DNA of 64,000 nucleotides from Brachycybe producta (Eukaryota; Arthropoda; Diplopoda; Playtdesmida; Andrognathidae), in assembly GCA_036925085.1 (NCBI GenBank), contig JAUPFP010000028.1:2006001-2070000 (forward strand). Reading direction: 5' to 3'. The position numbers were made by a program, and so were the translations under genes. Within the stretch, counting starts at the first letter, position 1. Each line of letters opens with the position of its first letter. The notes under the pieces were generated by a model. The model did no database searches. It saw only the letters and a list, made by a program, of their open reading frames with translations, and was not told the origin of the DNA. Below are positions 1 to 10,492 of the stretch, in pieces.

Positions 1-28
1 ATTCAATTGAAAATGCACACATTAAGGG

Positions 29-157
29 GGATTCACATTACTCGACAAATTGTTGTACAATGCTTACAAGAGATCTATCTCTCTTTATAAACTCTAATAT
101 AATTAAGTGGTAATATTTGTAAACATTGTATAACAATTTGTCGAGTAATGTGAATTC
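29..157. mobile_element. Short TIR element (MITE), CATTACTC family, copy 1
   Basis: The two ends are inverted repeats of about 35 bases: TCACATTACTCGACAAATTG near 32-51 and its reverse complement near 135-155. The inside is AT-rich and non-coding. The same ends recur at 23260-23978 and 32549-32865, and as single ends at 211-268 and 34630-34662, so this is a dispersed family. It has the form of a non-autonomous DNA transposon. No transposase is present and the superfamily is unknown. Confidence 0.75.
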
Positions 158-210
158 ATAGTTTTTGTAACGAGTTTTTTGCTCATGATTGTTACGCAGG
201 AGAAAAAGCA

Positions 211-268
211 GTGTTTTGTGGCGCTGCACTACACTTAACAACACCAGTGTGATGAGTAATATGACCCT
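211..268. mobile_element. Solo end of CATTACTC-family MITE
   Basis: A degraded right end (ACTACACTTAACAACACC followed by GAGTAATATGACCC) matches the right end of the copy at 23260-23978. No matching left end is seen next to it, so it is a fragment, or a nested partner of the copy at 29-157. Confidence 0.45.
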
Positions 269-428
269 GGCTTTACAGTGGTACAAATGTTACATGCCAC
301 AACATATTATTTACTGTGTGTGGCATGTTCTCAACTCGTGACATGTCCAACAATAAAATCTCCTAATGTTGTTGTCTTTTCTATATTGGATTGCAATATT
401 ACAAAATTGTTGTTTTTGGTCAGCTACT

Positions 429-472
429 TTCTCTCTCTCTCTCTCTCTCTTTCTATCTCTTTCTCTCCACAT
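429..472. repeat. (CT)n microsatellite
   Basis: Near-perfect CT dinucleotide run with a few TTTCTAT interruptions. The open frame across it is a by-product of the repeat. Confidence 0.9.
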
Positions 473-2834
473 TCTACTTCACTAGAAATATCTCATATAT
501 TCGGTCAACTGTATTGGCTACGGGTGTAGTCAATACAATATTGTATGATTGAAGGAGTTGGTTTGTGTGTATTTTGTTGCCTTTGTACTGGCACATGTTC
601 AGATTTTTTCCTTGTGTTTTTCATTTCTCATATTATGATGTTTTGGCTTGTTTGGTTGCTTTACAAGTGTTTCTATATAGAGCGCATAAAACTGTTGTTA
701 TTACCCATCATTTCTTTTTGTGTTGGCAAAAACCGTCACACTTGAGAAATAGTGTCTCCTATATATACTGTATATACGGTGTATGATTATATTGTTTTTG
801 TTTCCTTGATGCATTTCAAAAATGTGTGGGTTGAAAGTTGCATCAATTTCGGTTGAAAATTACTACATTCCTACACTTACTTGTAGAATCAATGTTGTGC
901 TTGCTTGGATAGTATTTGTTGAATAGTTTCCTTAGTCAAGTCAAAAACCTTGCGGCTGTATTATAAAACGTTGCTTAAAACAATGCTAAGCTTAAATAAA
1001 GCTTTTTTTAAAAAAAATTAGCAGTAAGCAAAGCCGAACAAAGACTGCATATTCCGTACGCCAGACATTAAAACGTTGTCCATGAAATACTTGTGTATGG
1101 TTAAGAAATTTGTTATTTTTTTCTTTCTACACTTATTATTGCAACATGAATATTTTAAGCACCGTGTTAAAATACCGAGTTAATTTTTCTTAACATACTT
1201 TCTAACCACAGATCAACATAATCGATGTACAAATTTTCAATAAAACGCTTTTTTTTTATAAAAAAAAAAAGAAATTCAAAAATAATGTTAGAAACTAGAA
1301 AAGTCCCGTGATTATTGTAAAATTATTTTTATGATCCTATCTTTAGAAGTAATGACATTTTAAAAGTAATTTCAAATTCAGGTCAATTTCAAAACTTAAA
1401 ATCATTTTTAAAGTCTTTAAGTGAAGCGAATCGTGAAATTACTTTAAAGATAACCCTCAAGTAGTCAAGTTTCTAAAAATGTTTACTTTAGAAATGTCTG
1501 TGGTTCAGGAATTGTTTGTCTTTTGCATGTAATTAGAAAGGGGGGGGGGGGTACTTCCATGGTTAAGATTATAAATGTTGTGTTAATGATACCAAATGTG
1601 TCTAAACAGCTTTGTTAGTTTGGATTGTGACCTAACTGAACATTTGAACTAGTTAACAAACTTTTCTTTCAAGAATTTGTTTTATGCTTTCATTTAGAAA
1701 ATGCCTTTTAATTGTTACTTTAACTACATTTGAAATAATCTTAATGCGTGTTGTTTATGTGCTAATAATTTGTTGTCTATAAAGTTTAAATGTATATTTT
1801 GTAAATGCGTTTAGAGACATTCGTAGATATTGTTGTAATAACTAATTAGCAATTATTAGAGAAGCTAGCTACAATTATGCTTTTTCAATTTGAAAAGACT
1901 TCTGGAGTTTATTTTCTAGTTTATTAGTCGCAAATCTAGACTTGCACTGTTAACTAGAAATATCTACCTTTTTAATGACATTTTTATGATCGAAAAATAT
2001 AATTGTGATTCTAGTAATTACTAATATTTTTAAAACAAATGCAAAATATGCTTTTCTAGTTTTTTAAAAATTTACAAAAGCTTTTTAAAGACACATAAAC
2101 ATTATATAGTATATATATATAGTAGACTAGAGTGCCTTTCATACATTTTTAATAAAAAAAATTAAAGTTGTCCTCTCGAGTTCTCAGAAAAAAATTGCAA
2201 TTTAATTTTTTTGTCATAAAGAAAGTTGAGGAAATATCAAATGATTAATTTGAACTGTCATTTCCATATTGCTCTTGATGACCTTTCTAGTCGTAAGTCA
2301 CAAAAAAATCATCATTTAGATGCCAAATGCACATCCAAAAAAGAAGAAAAGGGAAACAGAAGAAGAAAAAAAAATCGTTTTCACGGTTCGTGGCATCGCC
2401 AGAATTTCGTGAAATAATTTTAATCGACTAAAAGTTTACGAAAAGAGTTATTTCTTAGATCACCGACTTTTTTTGAGTTTGGAAGAAAATTGTATAACCT
2501 TTACCCAGTTTAAGCTACGTTTTTTAGATTTATTGCTTGAGTTGAAATACTCTGAAAATAAATTTCATGGCTATAATATTTCAATCTTTCATGTTTTCAA
2601 ATTGAAAATAAATTTCATACTTCCTTTTTAAGAAAAATAAAACAAATATATACATTTACAATATTATGGGTGGGATTGGGAAAATATCAATAGTTCAAAA
2701 ATAATCAAATATATTTCACAAAAAGTTTTATTTTGAAAAATACCCTAGAAGAAATTTACCTTTTGTCAAATCTTTTACTATTCTAGTTTCTATCTAAGGG
2801 GCGGAAGAATCACAGACACACACAGACTGAAAAA
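473..2834. other. AT-rich non-coding stretch
   Basis: No coding exon, RNA gene or complete mobile element is recognised. It holds a run of 12 G at 1540-1551, and a worn inverted pair around 1285-1475 (GTTAGAAACTAGAAAAGTC on the left, CAAGTTTCTAAAAATG on the right) that resembles the inner part of the TT1 MITE family described elsewhere in the window. Short open frames here are lysine- and asparagine-rich chance frames. Confidence 0.6.
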
Positions 2835-3065
2835 CCACCAGAAAATAGAAATAGAAATAAAAAATCAGATTATTTTTATTGTCCTTTATATTGAAAGATA
2901 TATGGATGGCGCTTCTGCTACAACATGCATTAGGGAAGAATCACACGGGCGTAAAAAATCTCAATGTAAAAAGCATTTAGCAGAAGCGCCCCATATATCT
3001 GTAGAGTGCAAAAGACCATAAAGATATTCTGATTTGTTTTTTTATTTCTAATTCTGAGTTCTGTT
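2835..3065. repeat. Fold-back element with GGCGCTTCTGC arms
   Basis: The left arm (about 2860-2930, with AATCAGATTATTTTTATTG, GATATATGG and GGCGCTTCTGCT) pairs with the right arm (about 2972-3045, with AGCAGAAGCGCC, CCATATATC and GATATTCTGATTTG). The loop is about 40 bases and contains AATCACACGGGCG. The arms are flanked by CAGAAAATAGAAATAGAAAT-type sequence that recurs at 3120-3150, 3344-3411, 4460-4480 and 42870-42890. A non-autonomous fold-back transposon is the simplest reading. Confidence 0.65.
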
Positions 3066-3343
3066 GGTTTCTAGTTTCAATTTGAAGTTTAAGGGTCGCA
3101 TCACAGATGCAGAAAAATACGCAGAAAATAGAAATAAAAAATCAGAATAAAGTTTCAGCTATAATTTCTGTGTATTTCTGTGTATCTGTGTATGTAATTC
3201 CGCGTGACAGAAACATTTTAGCTGTTTTTTTCTTCTGTATAGATTCAGTGAGATAACTACAAAGAAAATTATTCAAATTAGACAAATTCCATATTCAGTG
3301 AGGTTTTTTTTCAGCATATGTAATCCATCCTCATGGAAAAAAT

Positions 3344-3411
3344 AACACACGCTGAAAACCCCACCAGAAAACAGAAATAGAAATATTCTGATGGTTTTTC
3401 AGCGTGTGTGT
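3344..3411. repeat. Short palindrome ACACACGCTGAAAA / TTTTCAGCGTGTGT
   Basis: Arms 3344-3368 and 3386-3411 pair almost perfectly around a CAGAAATAGAAAT centre. The outer CAGC(A/G)TGTGTGTG ends also appear next to TG runs at 6440, 7910 and 22395, so TG microsatellites here may have grown from the end of this element. Confidence 0.65.
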
Positions 3412-4270
3412 GTGTGATTTTTCCCCCTTAGTCTCAAGCTTTTTTCTTCGTGTAATTTGGCTCTAAATATTCTCTTTTATATATTTGACGCATTTTTTTT
3501 CTTACTATTTGAATGAAACTTGTGCCTAATTTTAAAGCCATGCAATTTAAACTTTTCAAATCTCAATATCAATTAGTAACCTTTATCTCTTTTTTTTTAT
3601 CCAAACATTATTTTAGTTTTAAACCATTTCACATTTTCTCATTGTTAGTATGTAACCAAAAATTGCTACACGTTCTTTTTTATATAATGAGTTTTAAGTA
3701 GATGACATTATAGAGAAAAGAAATCTACTAAGGATTTTTTTAAGATCTTCTAAGTCTGACTTAGACTTTTTTTTTCATTTTACTTTAAATTTTATTATGA
3801 AAGTGTAATAATAGCTGATATGTTTTTCAGATATGATTTGCTATAAAGAAACGTTTTTTTTTTCTTTCTCTCTCCCTCTTTTTTTTAATAATCTTTGTAA
3901 TTTTTAATCGGGCGAAATGTTTTTATTCTGTCATTAGATTACGTCAGATGGATCATTACAAGATTTTGATTAGCCTCTAGATGTGTTTAAGTCGTAAAAA
4001 TAACTTTTTTTTTTTTAGTTTCTTCTATCTTCTTATTTCTGAACTCTTTTTTTCCCCCCATCTTATTTTTCTTACCATACACTATTAAAGAATGGATCTG
4101 AATCTTAAATGAGGTTATTTTTTTTTTCTTTCTCAATGTGGTGAATTGGGAACTTGTTTCTGGTCTAACAAAAAAATAGTTTTATATCTCTGCAACAAAA
4201 AGTAATTATATCTAGGTATATATGGATCAACAAAAACAAATTTAGAAGGGTGAAAAGAACATTTAAATGT

Positions 4271-4271
<1 letters not shown>
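3412..4271. other. T-rich non-coding stretch
   Basis: Long runs of T and TTTTCTTTCTC tracts dominate. Nothing coding or repeated is recognised. Confidence 0.55.

Positions 4272-4307
<36 letters not shown>
4272..4307. repeat. (CT)n microsatellite
   Basis: Perfect CT run of about 18 units ending in TGTG. Confidence 0.95.
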
Positions 4308-4311
<4 letters not shown>

Positions 4312-4443
4312 TTGTAACATTTATTTTTATATGTTTCTTTGAGATGAAACAAACACAATTTAAATATTTTTTATCTATAGATTGCTGATGAATTTGCACT
4401 ATTTATGACCATTAATTGTTTTGTTGTAAACTCTCTTTAGTTT

Positions 4444-4530
4444 GGATCCCACGTGCGTGAAAAAAAACAATGTAGAAATAGAAAAACAGGGGGGTTCTCT
4501 ACATTTCTGTTTTCACACATTACAATAGAA
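4444..4530. repeat. Small inverted repeat, GTAGAAATAGAAAAACAG type
   Basis: GGATCCCACGTG(CG)TG followed by AATGTAGAAATAG pairs with CTACATTTCTGTTTTCACAC. A related copy begins at 42835 (GGGTCCCACATGTGGGG, then CAGAAATACAAATAC, then GCATTTCTGTTTTTGCG). It is part of the same loose family as 2835-3065 and 3344-3411. Confidence 0.5.
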
Positions 4531-4531
4531 A

Positions 4532-4718
4532 ACACTTCATTGGAGGTTTTTGAGTTTATAGAACGAAAAAAAAAAAAAAAAAAAGAGTCGAAAAAGCCCT
4601 TTTACGTGGGCAATCACTGCTAACACATGTATAAGCATATGTTAGCAGTGATTGCCCACTTACAGGGGGCTTTTTCATGTCATTTTCTATAAACTAAAAA
4701 ACCTCCAATGAAATGTTT
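4532..4718. repeat. Long fold-back palindrome abutting a mariner element
   Basis: The left arm 4532-4630 and right arm 4637-4718 are reverse complements over about 80-95 bases. They include CATTGGAGGTTTTTGAGTTT / AACTAAAAAACCTCCAATG, and GGGCAATCACTGCTAACA / TGTTAGCAGTGATTGCCC at the centre, with a loop of only a few bases (TATAAGCATA). The left arm has an A19 run that the right arm lacks. GCAGTGATTGCC also occurs at about 49014 and 58276, so the core is a dispersed repeat. The mariner-like element starts directly at the right end. Confidence 0.85.
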
Positions 4719-4719
4719 A

Positions 4720-5442
4720 TACACGGTGAGGCAAGATAACTTCCTTATTTGAAATGAGCGCTCTGAAGCTGATGGGATTCCCAGGCTGCTGTGCGTGGTC
4801 TCGTTTGAGAGGGGATTCTAAAGTTTTGTTAACTTGTGTTTCAGTCGCCATCATGCGTTGGAGTAACGAGCAGCGTGCGTTTGCCTTAGAGGCCTATTTT
4901 TTCAACAGCTGTTCGGTGGTTTCAACCCAGCGCGCCTTCCGAAATCGCTTCAATATTGCGCCATTGGGTCCTGTCCTGGACCGGAAATCAATTTTTTTGT
5001 GGGTCACGGCCCATATTTCAAGGGCATCGATGGCTGTGTTGCGAGAGCACTTCCCAGGGCGCCTCATCTCACTGAAGGGTGATTTGGAGTGGCTGGCGCG
5101 TTCACCCAATTTGACCCCTTGTGACTTCTTTTTGTGGGGGTATTTTAAATCCCGTGTCTATACCAACCGCACACAGATTTTGGACGACCTGAAAAAAACA
5201 TTCAGGAAGAAACGGCCAACATACCCATCAATGTGCTGGAGAGAGTGATAAGAAACAGCAGAATTCGGTTCAACCAGTGTATCGACAATGGGGGCGTCAC
5301 TTACCCAATATAATTTTTAAAACAATGTAAACCATAACTTTAAATGTTTAACTTTTTAATAAAAAAAAATTAAAAATATATCTTTACTACTTTTTGTTTT
5401 ATTGCATTATGAAATAAGGAAGTTATCTTGCCTCACCCTGTA
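4720..5442 (+). mobile_element. Internally deleted mariner-like DNA transposon
   Basis: Terminal inverted repeats of about 30 bases (GGTGAGGCAAGATAACTTCC on the left, its reverse complement GGAAGTTATCTTGCCTCACC on the right) bound a 723-base element flanked by TA at 4718-4719 and 5443-5444. TA is the target-site duplication of the Tc1/mariner superfamily. One TIR mismatch is visible (ACACGG against ACAGGG). Full-length relatives are usually about 1.3 kb, so roughly half is missing. The near-identical TIRs suggest it moved fairly recently as a non-autonomous copy. Confidence 0.9.
4853..5313 (+). pseudogene. Broken mariner-type transposase (N-terminal HTH joined to C-terminal end)
   Basis: From the ATG at 4853 the frame reads RWSNEQRAFALEAYF, then TQRAFRNRFNI. 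This is the N-terminal helix-turn-helix (DUF4817-like) of a mariner-related transposase. It then jumps to FPGRLISLKGDLEWLARSPN and TPCDFFLWGY, which is the end of the DDE/D domain. The final catalytic Asp (in PCDFFLW) is kept, but the first two catalytic Asp residues and the intervening core are deleted. A frameshift in an A7 run near 5190 separates the last segment (IPINVLERV, then RFNQCIDNGG), which is read in the next frame to a stop near 5313. The open frame also extends upstream to 4754, but similarity starts at 4853. It cannot encode an active enzyme. Confidence 0.88.
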
Positions 5443-5692
5443 TAATGAATGTCTTATAAAGTAGTAGAATCAATTTCAGAAGAAAGAAAAATTCCACAAA
5501 ATTTGTTTGAAACTAGAATAGTGGCTGAATATGTGAAAAGTATTTTTGATTCAGATTTTTTGAAATTTTTAGTACAGTAAGTACATTTAGATTTTTCTAA
5601 GACGTTTTTAATGAACAAAAGTAACGGCTTTGGTTTACATTTATCTAACATGTTGATATTGAAAGCACAATACATTATATACCTATGCCGGC

Positions 5693-5848
5693 CTCGCCGT
5701 AAAAAGAAGCTTGTGACGTCAGAGGGGTTGTTGTAAAATATAGGATTGTGTCATTTAGTCTTGGTGGACAAGGGACTATAATGACACAAGCTTAAATTTT
5801 TGTCAACCCTTCTGAGGTCACAAGTTTCTTTTCTACACTGAGTGGGGT
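5693..5848. mobile_element. TIR element (MITE) with GTGACGTCAGAGGGGTTG arms
   Basis: Left arm (AAAGAAGCTTGTGACGTCAG, then GATTGTGTCATTTAGTC) and right arm (GACTATAATGACACAAGC, then CTGAGGTCACAAGTTTCTTT) are reverse complements over about 65 bases with a short loop. The left arm carries a perfect CRE palindrome, TGACGTCA, at 5714-5721. The right arm has TGAGGTCA instead, so only one arm keeps it. No other copy was noticed. Confidence 0.75.
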
Positions 5849-7233
5849 TAAATGGAGAAACACAAAGAAAAAACATCTTAAACTATTTTTGTGACTTGAT
5901 ATTACAGACATATAACATAGACTATTGAACTTACTTAGATTTAATAGAATGATGTCATAAAAACTCCAACCTTTTTTGACCCAAGTTATACTTTATTGAA
6001 TTTATATCAAAGTACAGTAACTTGACAGTAGGTATAACACGTAGGTAGGAATAACACGAATATTGGTAATATTTATTATTTCACTCGCACTCACCCCCCC
6101 CCCCCCCCCCATAAATGTTATTCTTTCTGTATATCTATATAATGTACATGTATATTTCAAGTATTTAATTGGGTTCAGGTGTTTTGTTTTCCCTTTAAAA
6201 ATAAATACAGTTATTAATTAGAATTATGACAGTCACATTTGCATCAGAGGATTTTTTTTTTCTTGCTGTTATCTTCTTATTTAAGAATGTTTATTTTTAT
6301 ATCGAACGAACAAAAAGGTTTTCTTTTATGTTCATATTGTTAATTAGAAAAGAAAAAGGATTAAAATTAATCTAAAGAGGCTAATTAATATAGAATCATT
6401 TGCCATAGAGAAAAGAATATCTGTATCACAATCAATTTTTCAGCATGTGTGCGTGTGCGTTTCTAAATGTCACGTATTTTTTTTTTTAGATCTAGTCTTA
6501 TTTTTAGTGTAACTCTTGAATGTAATTATCATAAAAAAAGTAGTTGTTGTAGATAAGTAGTTGTTTTAGTATGTTTCTATACAAATAGCAAACTTTGCAA
6601 TTTATTTTGAGATACTTGTGATTTTGACATTTATACTTTTTTCGGGTTACAAGTAATTGGGAAGAGGATGACCTTATAATATTTGAAACTATAAAAGCCT
6701 ATTAAAAAGAGTATGAAGAGATTATTAATAAAAGGCAACTTTGTTGTTTGTGTCTGAGACTATTTTTATAAAGTAGATTTAAAAAAAAACTTTTTCCATT
6801 CTGTTTTAAAAGACGGTGGATGTAATTGGAGGCGTGTTTGATAAGCAATTTAGTATCATCACTAATGATAATACATTTTATGTAATCATGTTTTTTTTTT
6901 AAATTGTGGTCACTTGTGACAGTTATAAAATTGGTACATGTTTGTTTCTGACAGTTTGGTTCTGCCTTCTTTTTTTTCTGTGCGTGTAGTCATTCTTTTA
7001 GTTGTGTCATTATTATTATTACTATAGTGTAACACATTGTCTCTTCCATTTTATTTAAACGCCTGATTTTATTTATAAACTTGGAATATGACATCTGAGA
7101 CTTAACAAATATATCACATAATTATGTGCCAGAAACTGGGATTAGAAACAGATGTCTTGAAATTGACGTTTTAAATTGAATAAGATACTTTATAAAAAGA
7201 AATACATGATGGACAAGGGACTCAGTTTGAAAT
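5849..7233. other. AT-rich non-coding stretch with a C17 tract
   Basis: No gene is seen. A run of 17 C lies at 6094-6110, unusual in such AT-rich DNA. CAGCATGTGTGCGTGTGCG near 6442 looks like the end of the CAGC(A/G)TGTGTG repeat family. Confidence 0.55.
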
Positions 7234-7310
7234 AAAATGAAAGTAGTTTGCAAGCTAAAATGAAAGTAGTTTGCAAGCTAAAATGAAAGTAGTTTGCAAG
7301 CTAAAATGAA
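7234..7310. repeat. Perfect 23-base tandem repeat, 3.3 copies
   Basis: The unit AAAATGAAAGTAGTTTGCAA plus GCT is repeated three times without change, then a partial fourth (AAAATGAA). Identity of the copies indicates a recent expansion. Confidence 0.95.
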
Positions 7311-9149
7311 GTTTTGGAAAAGATTAAGGGTAATACTCTTAGTGTGGGTGCTTAGAGATGAGCACTGACTTAGCTCAGCTAAGTAACGTGGTTTAGCTTA
7401 GAAAAATGGCTCACCTAACATTTCATATTTTGAATAAAATCAAAGCTTCATGCCTAACATGAGTTTTGGCGATTAAGTTTAGCACATGCTAATGCTGCTT
7501 TTAGCATCTGCTAAAGCAGTTAGTAAGAATACGACCCGTTATTGCCTGAATTTCAGATGCAGAAAAACTCGACTAAAGATGTGACTGAAAAAAAAAAGGA
7601 ATTTATCGAATTTGAATAATTCTATTGTATTTATGTGGCTGAATGAATTCTGAAAAAAGGGTGAAATTGTTTGTTGTGCCACATAGTCACATGTTATTGG
7701 TTGATAGGAAAGCATCTTTCAATAGCATTATTTTGGCTGGACGTCTTTATTCGCCCCCCTCTCCCTCATTCTATAAACTCAACAATCTTCTTGAAATGCT
7801 TTCTGTTGTAATGTGAGAGAACCTTGATTGCTAAAGAACGATGATTTTTTTTTTCTAAAAAAACACTTTTTTTTCTGAATTTTCATTTATTTTTATTTCT
7901 GTTGATTTTTCAGCATGTGTGTGTGTGTGTGTGTGTGTGCGTGTGCGTGTGTGTGGACCATCCTTTACATAATTCTATCGGTTTTAAAAACTAAAATAGT
8001 AGCTGAATGTACTACAAAATATTTTCATGATGACATCTTTGATAGAAAATTTTATGGCAAATTTTTTTAAAAAAAAAAATGTGAATCTTCTGAGAAAAAA
8101 AATGCATTCTCTTCTACACAAAAGGTTCAAGCGTACAAAGAACAGTATTTTTATTGATTTTTAGAGAGAAAGAGCGAGAGAGATAGAGAGACAGAGATAG
8201 AGAGAGTTCAAGTTGCAGCTTAAGTGCTACGGGTTTCTACTCGAACTTCGGTTTTAAAAGGACTGGTTATAGCCATCTTTTAAGTTTTAAAATTTTAAGT
8301 GATTTATACATTTATTTGTGTATCAATCACAGGAATTAATTTATGTTTATTAAATTCTCTTTTGAGTTTTATACAACTGTTGAGTATATATGCATATATT
8401 AGATAAACCATGTGACATAAAATGTCAAATAAATTCTCGATTAACGATTAGAAGAGAAAAAAATGTTGCCACTGAAAATTCCATGGGGTATTGTTAAAGA
8501 TTTCCTTTTTTTTTTTCGATCTTTTTTTTGTTGAAGTCATTGCTTCACATTAGAGGTTTTTAGCTGTCATCATCATTTCTGCCACCATCTTTTTTTATCT
8601 CTCATGCATGTATGTATGTATGTGTACATGTACTGTATTTCTTCTTTTTCTGTATATTATGATATAAACTAAGAGTCCAAAAAGCATGTTTGGGGATCCA
8701 TTATAAGAATATATTTATTTCCTAATTTTTTATCACTCAAAAAAGTGAAAAACAAAAGAATTACTTGTCAGGAGGAGGAGAAAAAAATCACACAATGTTA
8801 AATGTCTCTACATTTTCAATTTTAAAGATAATATTATTATTATTATTATCCATTTTGGAAACCATTTTTTATGAAATTTATCTTTGTTCTTTTTTTTCTT
8901 ATCTATATTTGTGGCTGTGGGTTGTCTGATTGTGTGTCTGTCGCTATGCATTCCTACACCCTTTGACCTATCTGTATCAAATTTTGCGGGGTTACTCTCC
9001 CTATGACCCTACAAGTGAATTGCGGTACTTGGGAATCGTGACAACCACCCTGCACTGGCAAACAAAAATAGGATATATAATGTGTCCTCATACGTAGCTT
9101 ATATATTTTTATATGTTAAATTAGACACCTACCCTACAAACAGTTGACC
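7311..9149. other. AT-rich non-coding stretch with microsatellites
   Basis: It holds a (TG)n run at 7916-7955 preceded by TTTTTCAGCA, a GAGA-rich patch at 8165-8208, (GTAT)n near 8605-8625 and (ATT)n near 8828-8850. AGCTAAGC-type words recur at 7365-7530. AAATGTGACTGAAAA-type sequence at 7590-7680 also occurs near 51810 and 52100, marking another worn dispersed repeat. No gene is seen. Confidence 0.5.
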
Positions 9150-9465
9150 CATGTCATTCCATCCTAGGAGCCATTCGCCCCAAGAGCCACTCAGTTTCCA
9201 AGGGCCATTTACCCCAAAGGCTACTCGCTCAAATAGCCACTTGCCCCAAGTGCCACATGTCTCAAGAGCCACTTGCCCCAAGGGTAACTTGACCCAAGGA
9301 CCACTCACCCAAGTGCCATTTACATTTACCCAAAACGGACATTTTTGCCCAAACACTATTTACCCAAAGGTAGATTTGACCTAAAAACCATTTGCCCAAA
9401 AACCTATTTGCTCTAAAGGGGCATTTGCCCTAAAGGAACACATGATCTAATAGGACATTTAACCT
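9150..9465. repeat. Degenerate ~20-base tandem array, GCCACTTGCCCCAA
   Basis: About 15 diverged units of the form (A/G)AG(C)CA(C/T)TTGCCC(C)AA(G) follow one another and drift gradually toward CCAAAAACC(T)ATTTGC and CTAAAGG at the right end. Long open frames exist on both strands because the unit lacks stops. The proteins they predict are low-complexity (GPWVKLPLGQV-like) and should not be taken as genes. A (TA)n(TG)n microsatellite follows at 9470-9513. Confidence 0.85.
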
Positions 9466-9469
9466 GTAT

Positions 9470-9513
9470 ATATATATATATGTGTATATATATATGTGTG
9501 TGTGTGTGTGTGT
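9470..9513. repeat. (TA)n(TG)n microsatellite
   Basis: Alternating TATATA, TGTATATA and TGTGTG, directly following the degenerate tandem array. Confidence 0.9.
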
Positions 9514-10141
9514 TAAATGTTGTAAACTTCAATTTGGCAAGTTTCCCAGAACCTAATGCTTTTACGTTTGTAAAATAAGAAAAAATTAAAAAAATTGGTT
9601 GAAGTGTACTGTAATTTTCCATATTAAAATTACACAACCATGATACGTTTTTTTCTGACATTTTTACAAAGTCATGTTACAAAAAAATGACTCTTCTTAT
9701 CCTCGTCTGTCTGACCTTATATAATCTTTTAGTGTAGCATATGTTCTGAAAACACTCGCAAAATGTCTCTTTAGACTAGTATGTCTTCTTCTTTTTTTTT
9801 GTAAGAACAAAAAAATAAGTTTTTCCGTGTTTTTAATATATTTTTGCTTCTCGACAAATTAGGTTTTCTGTCTTTCACTTTAAATTTTTTTAATAAACTT
9901 TATGGTCACTGATGTAGAATAGAAACTATAATGAAAACTGTATAACGCGAAAAATCGGATAACTTGAAATACATATTAGGTCTGTTTCCTTTGGAATAGC
10001 ATTTTAACACGAAAAAATATTCTGGTTTATTGCATTTTGTATTAAATGGTTTTCACTCTTTATATAAAACACTGCATAGATTTATACTCCAAGTCGAAAA
10101 TAGTATTTGTAAATATATAATATTACTGGTTGGCTTGTTAA

Positions 10142-10492
10142 ATATGGGTTTATGGTTTAATCTGATTATATTATGTCTTTCAGGAGCAAAATTATAAGAA
10201 AACTATAAATGATTTTAAAAACTAGAAGGGTAGCTCTATCACTTAAGGTTATTTTCATCTTTCAAAATAACAATTTGTAGACAAAAATTATAAAATATCG
10301 TCCGCTTAAATTTGGCTCACTTTCAAATTTACATAAAAAGCTTATTTTGAAATACATCAACACGAAAATACCTTTAAGGGGTTGAGAAAAAACTTTTCTA
10401 GTTTCTAAAACACATTTCAAGTTTGCTTTCATTTTGCACCTGAAAGACTGAATAATTGGAGTTTGAAAGGCGTTTACACTTTAGAAATCACC
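10142..10492. mobile_element. TTAA-flanked MITE, family TT1, full copy
   Basis: The element is bounded by TTAA at 10138-10141 and 10493-10496. The left end (GTTTATGG, then TCTTTCAGGAGCAAAAT) pairs with the right end (ATTTTGCACCTGAAAGACTG, then GTTTACACTTTAG, AAATCACC). Inside lie the diagnostic inner arms AACTAGAAGGGTAGCTC with CACTTAAGG, and CTTTTCTAGTTTCTAAAACA. TT1 is the commonest repeat in the window; other copies lie at 14871, 16605, 16900, 24804, 49357, 57545, 58313 and 63464. A TTAA target is typical of piggyBac-type transposases, but no TT1 copy contains coding sequence. Confidence 0.85.

Noticed and set aside
7365-7530. Recurring AGCTAAGC/GCTAAAGC words
   Set aside because: Too short and irregular to define a repeat unit or inverted pair.
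9129-9384. Overlapping open frames of 75-77 residues on both strands
   Set aside because: Both are by-products of the degenerate GCCACTTGCCCCAA tandem array.
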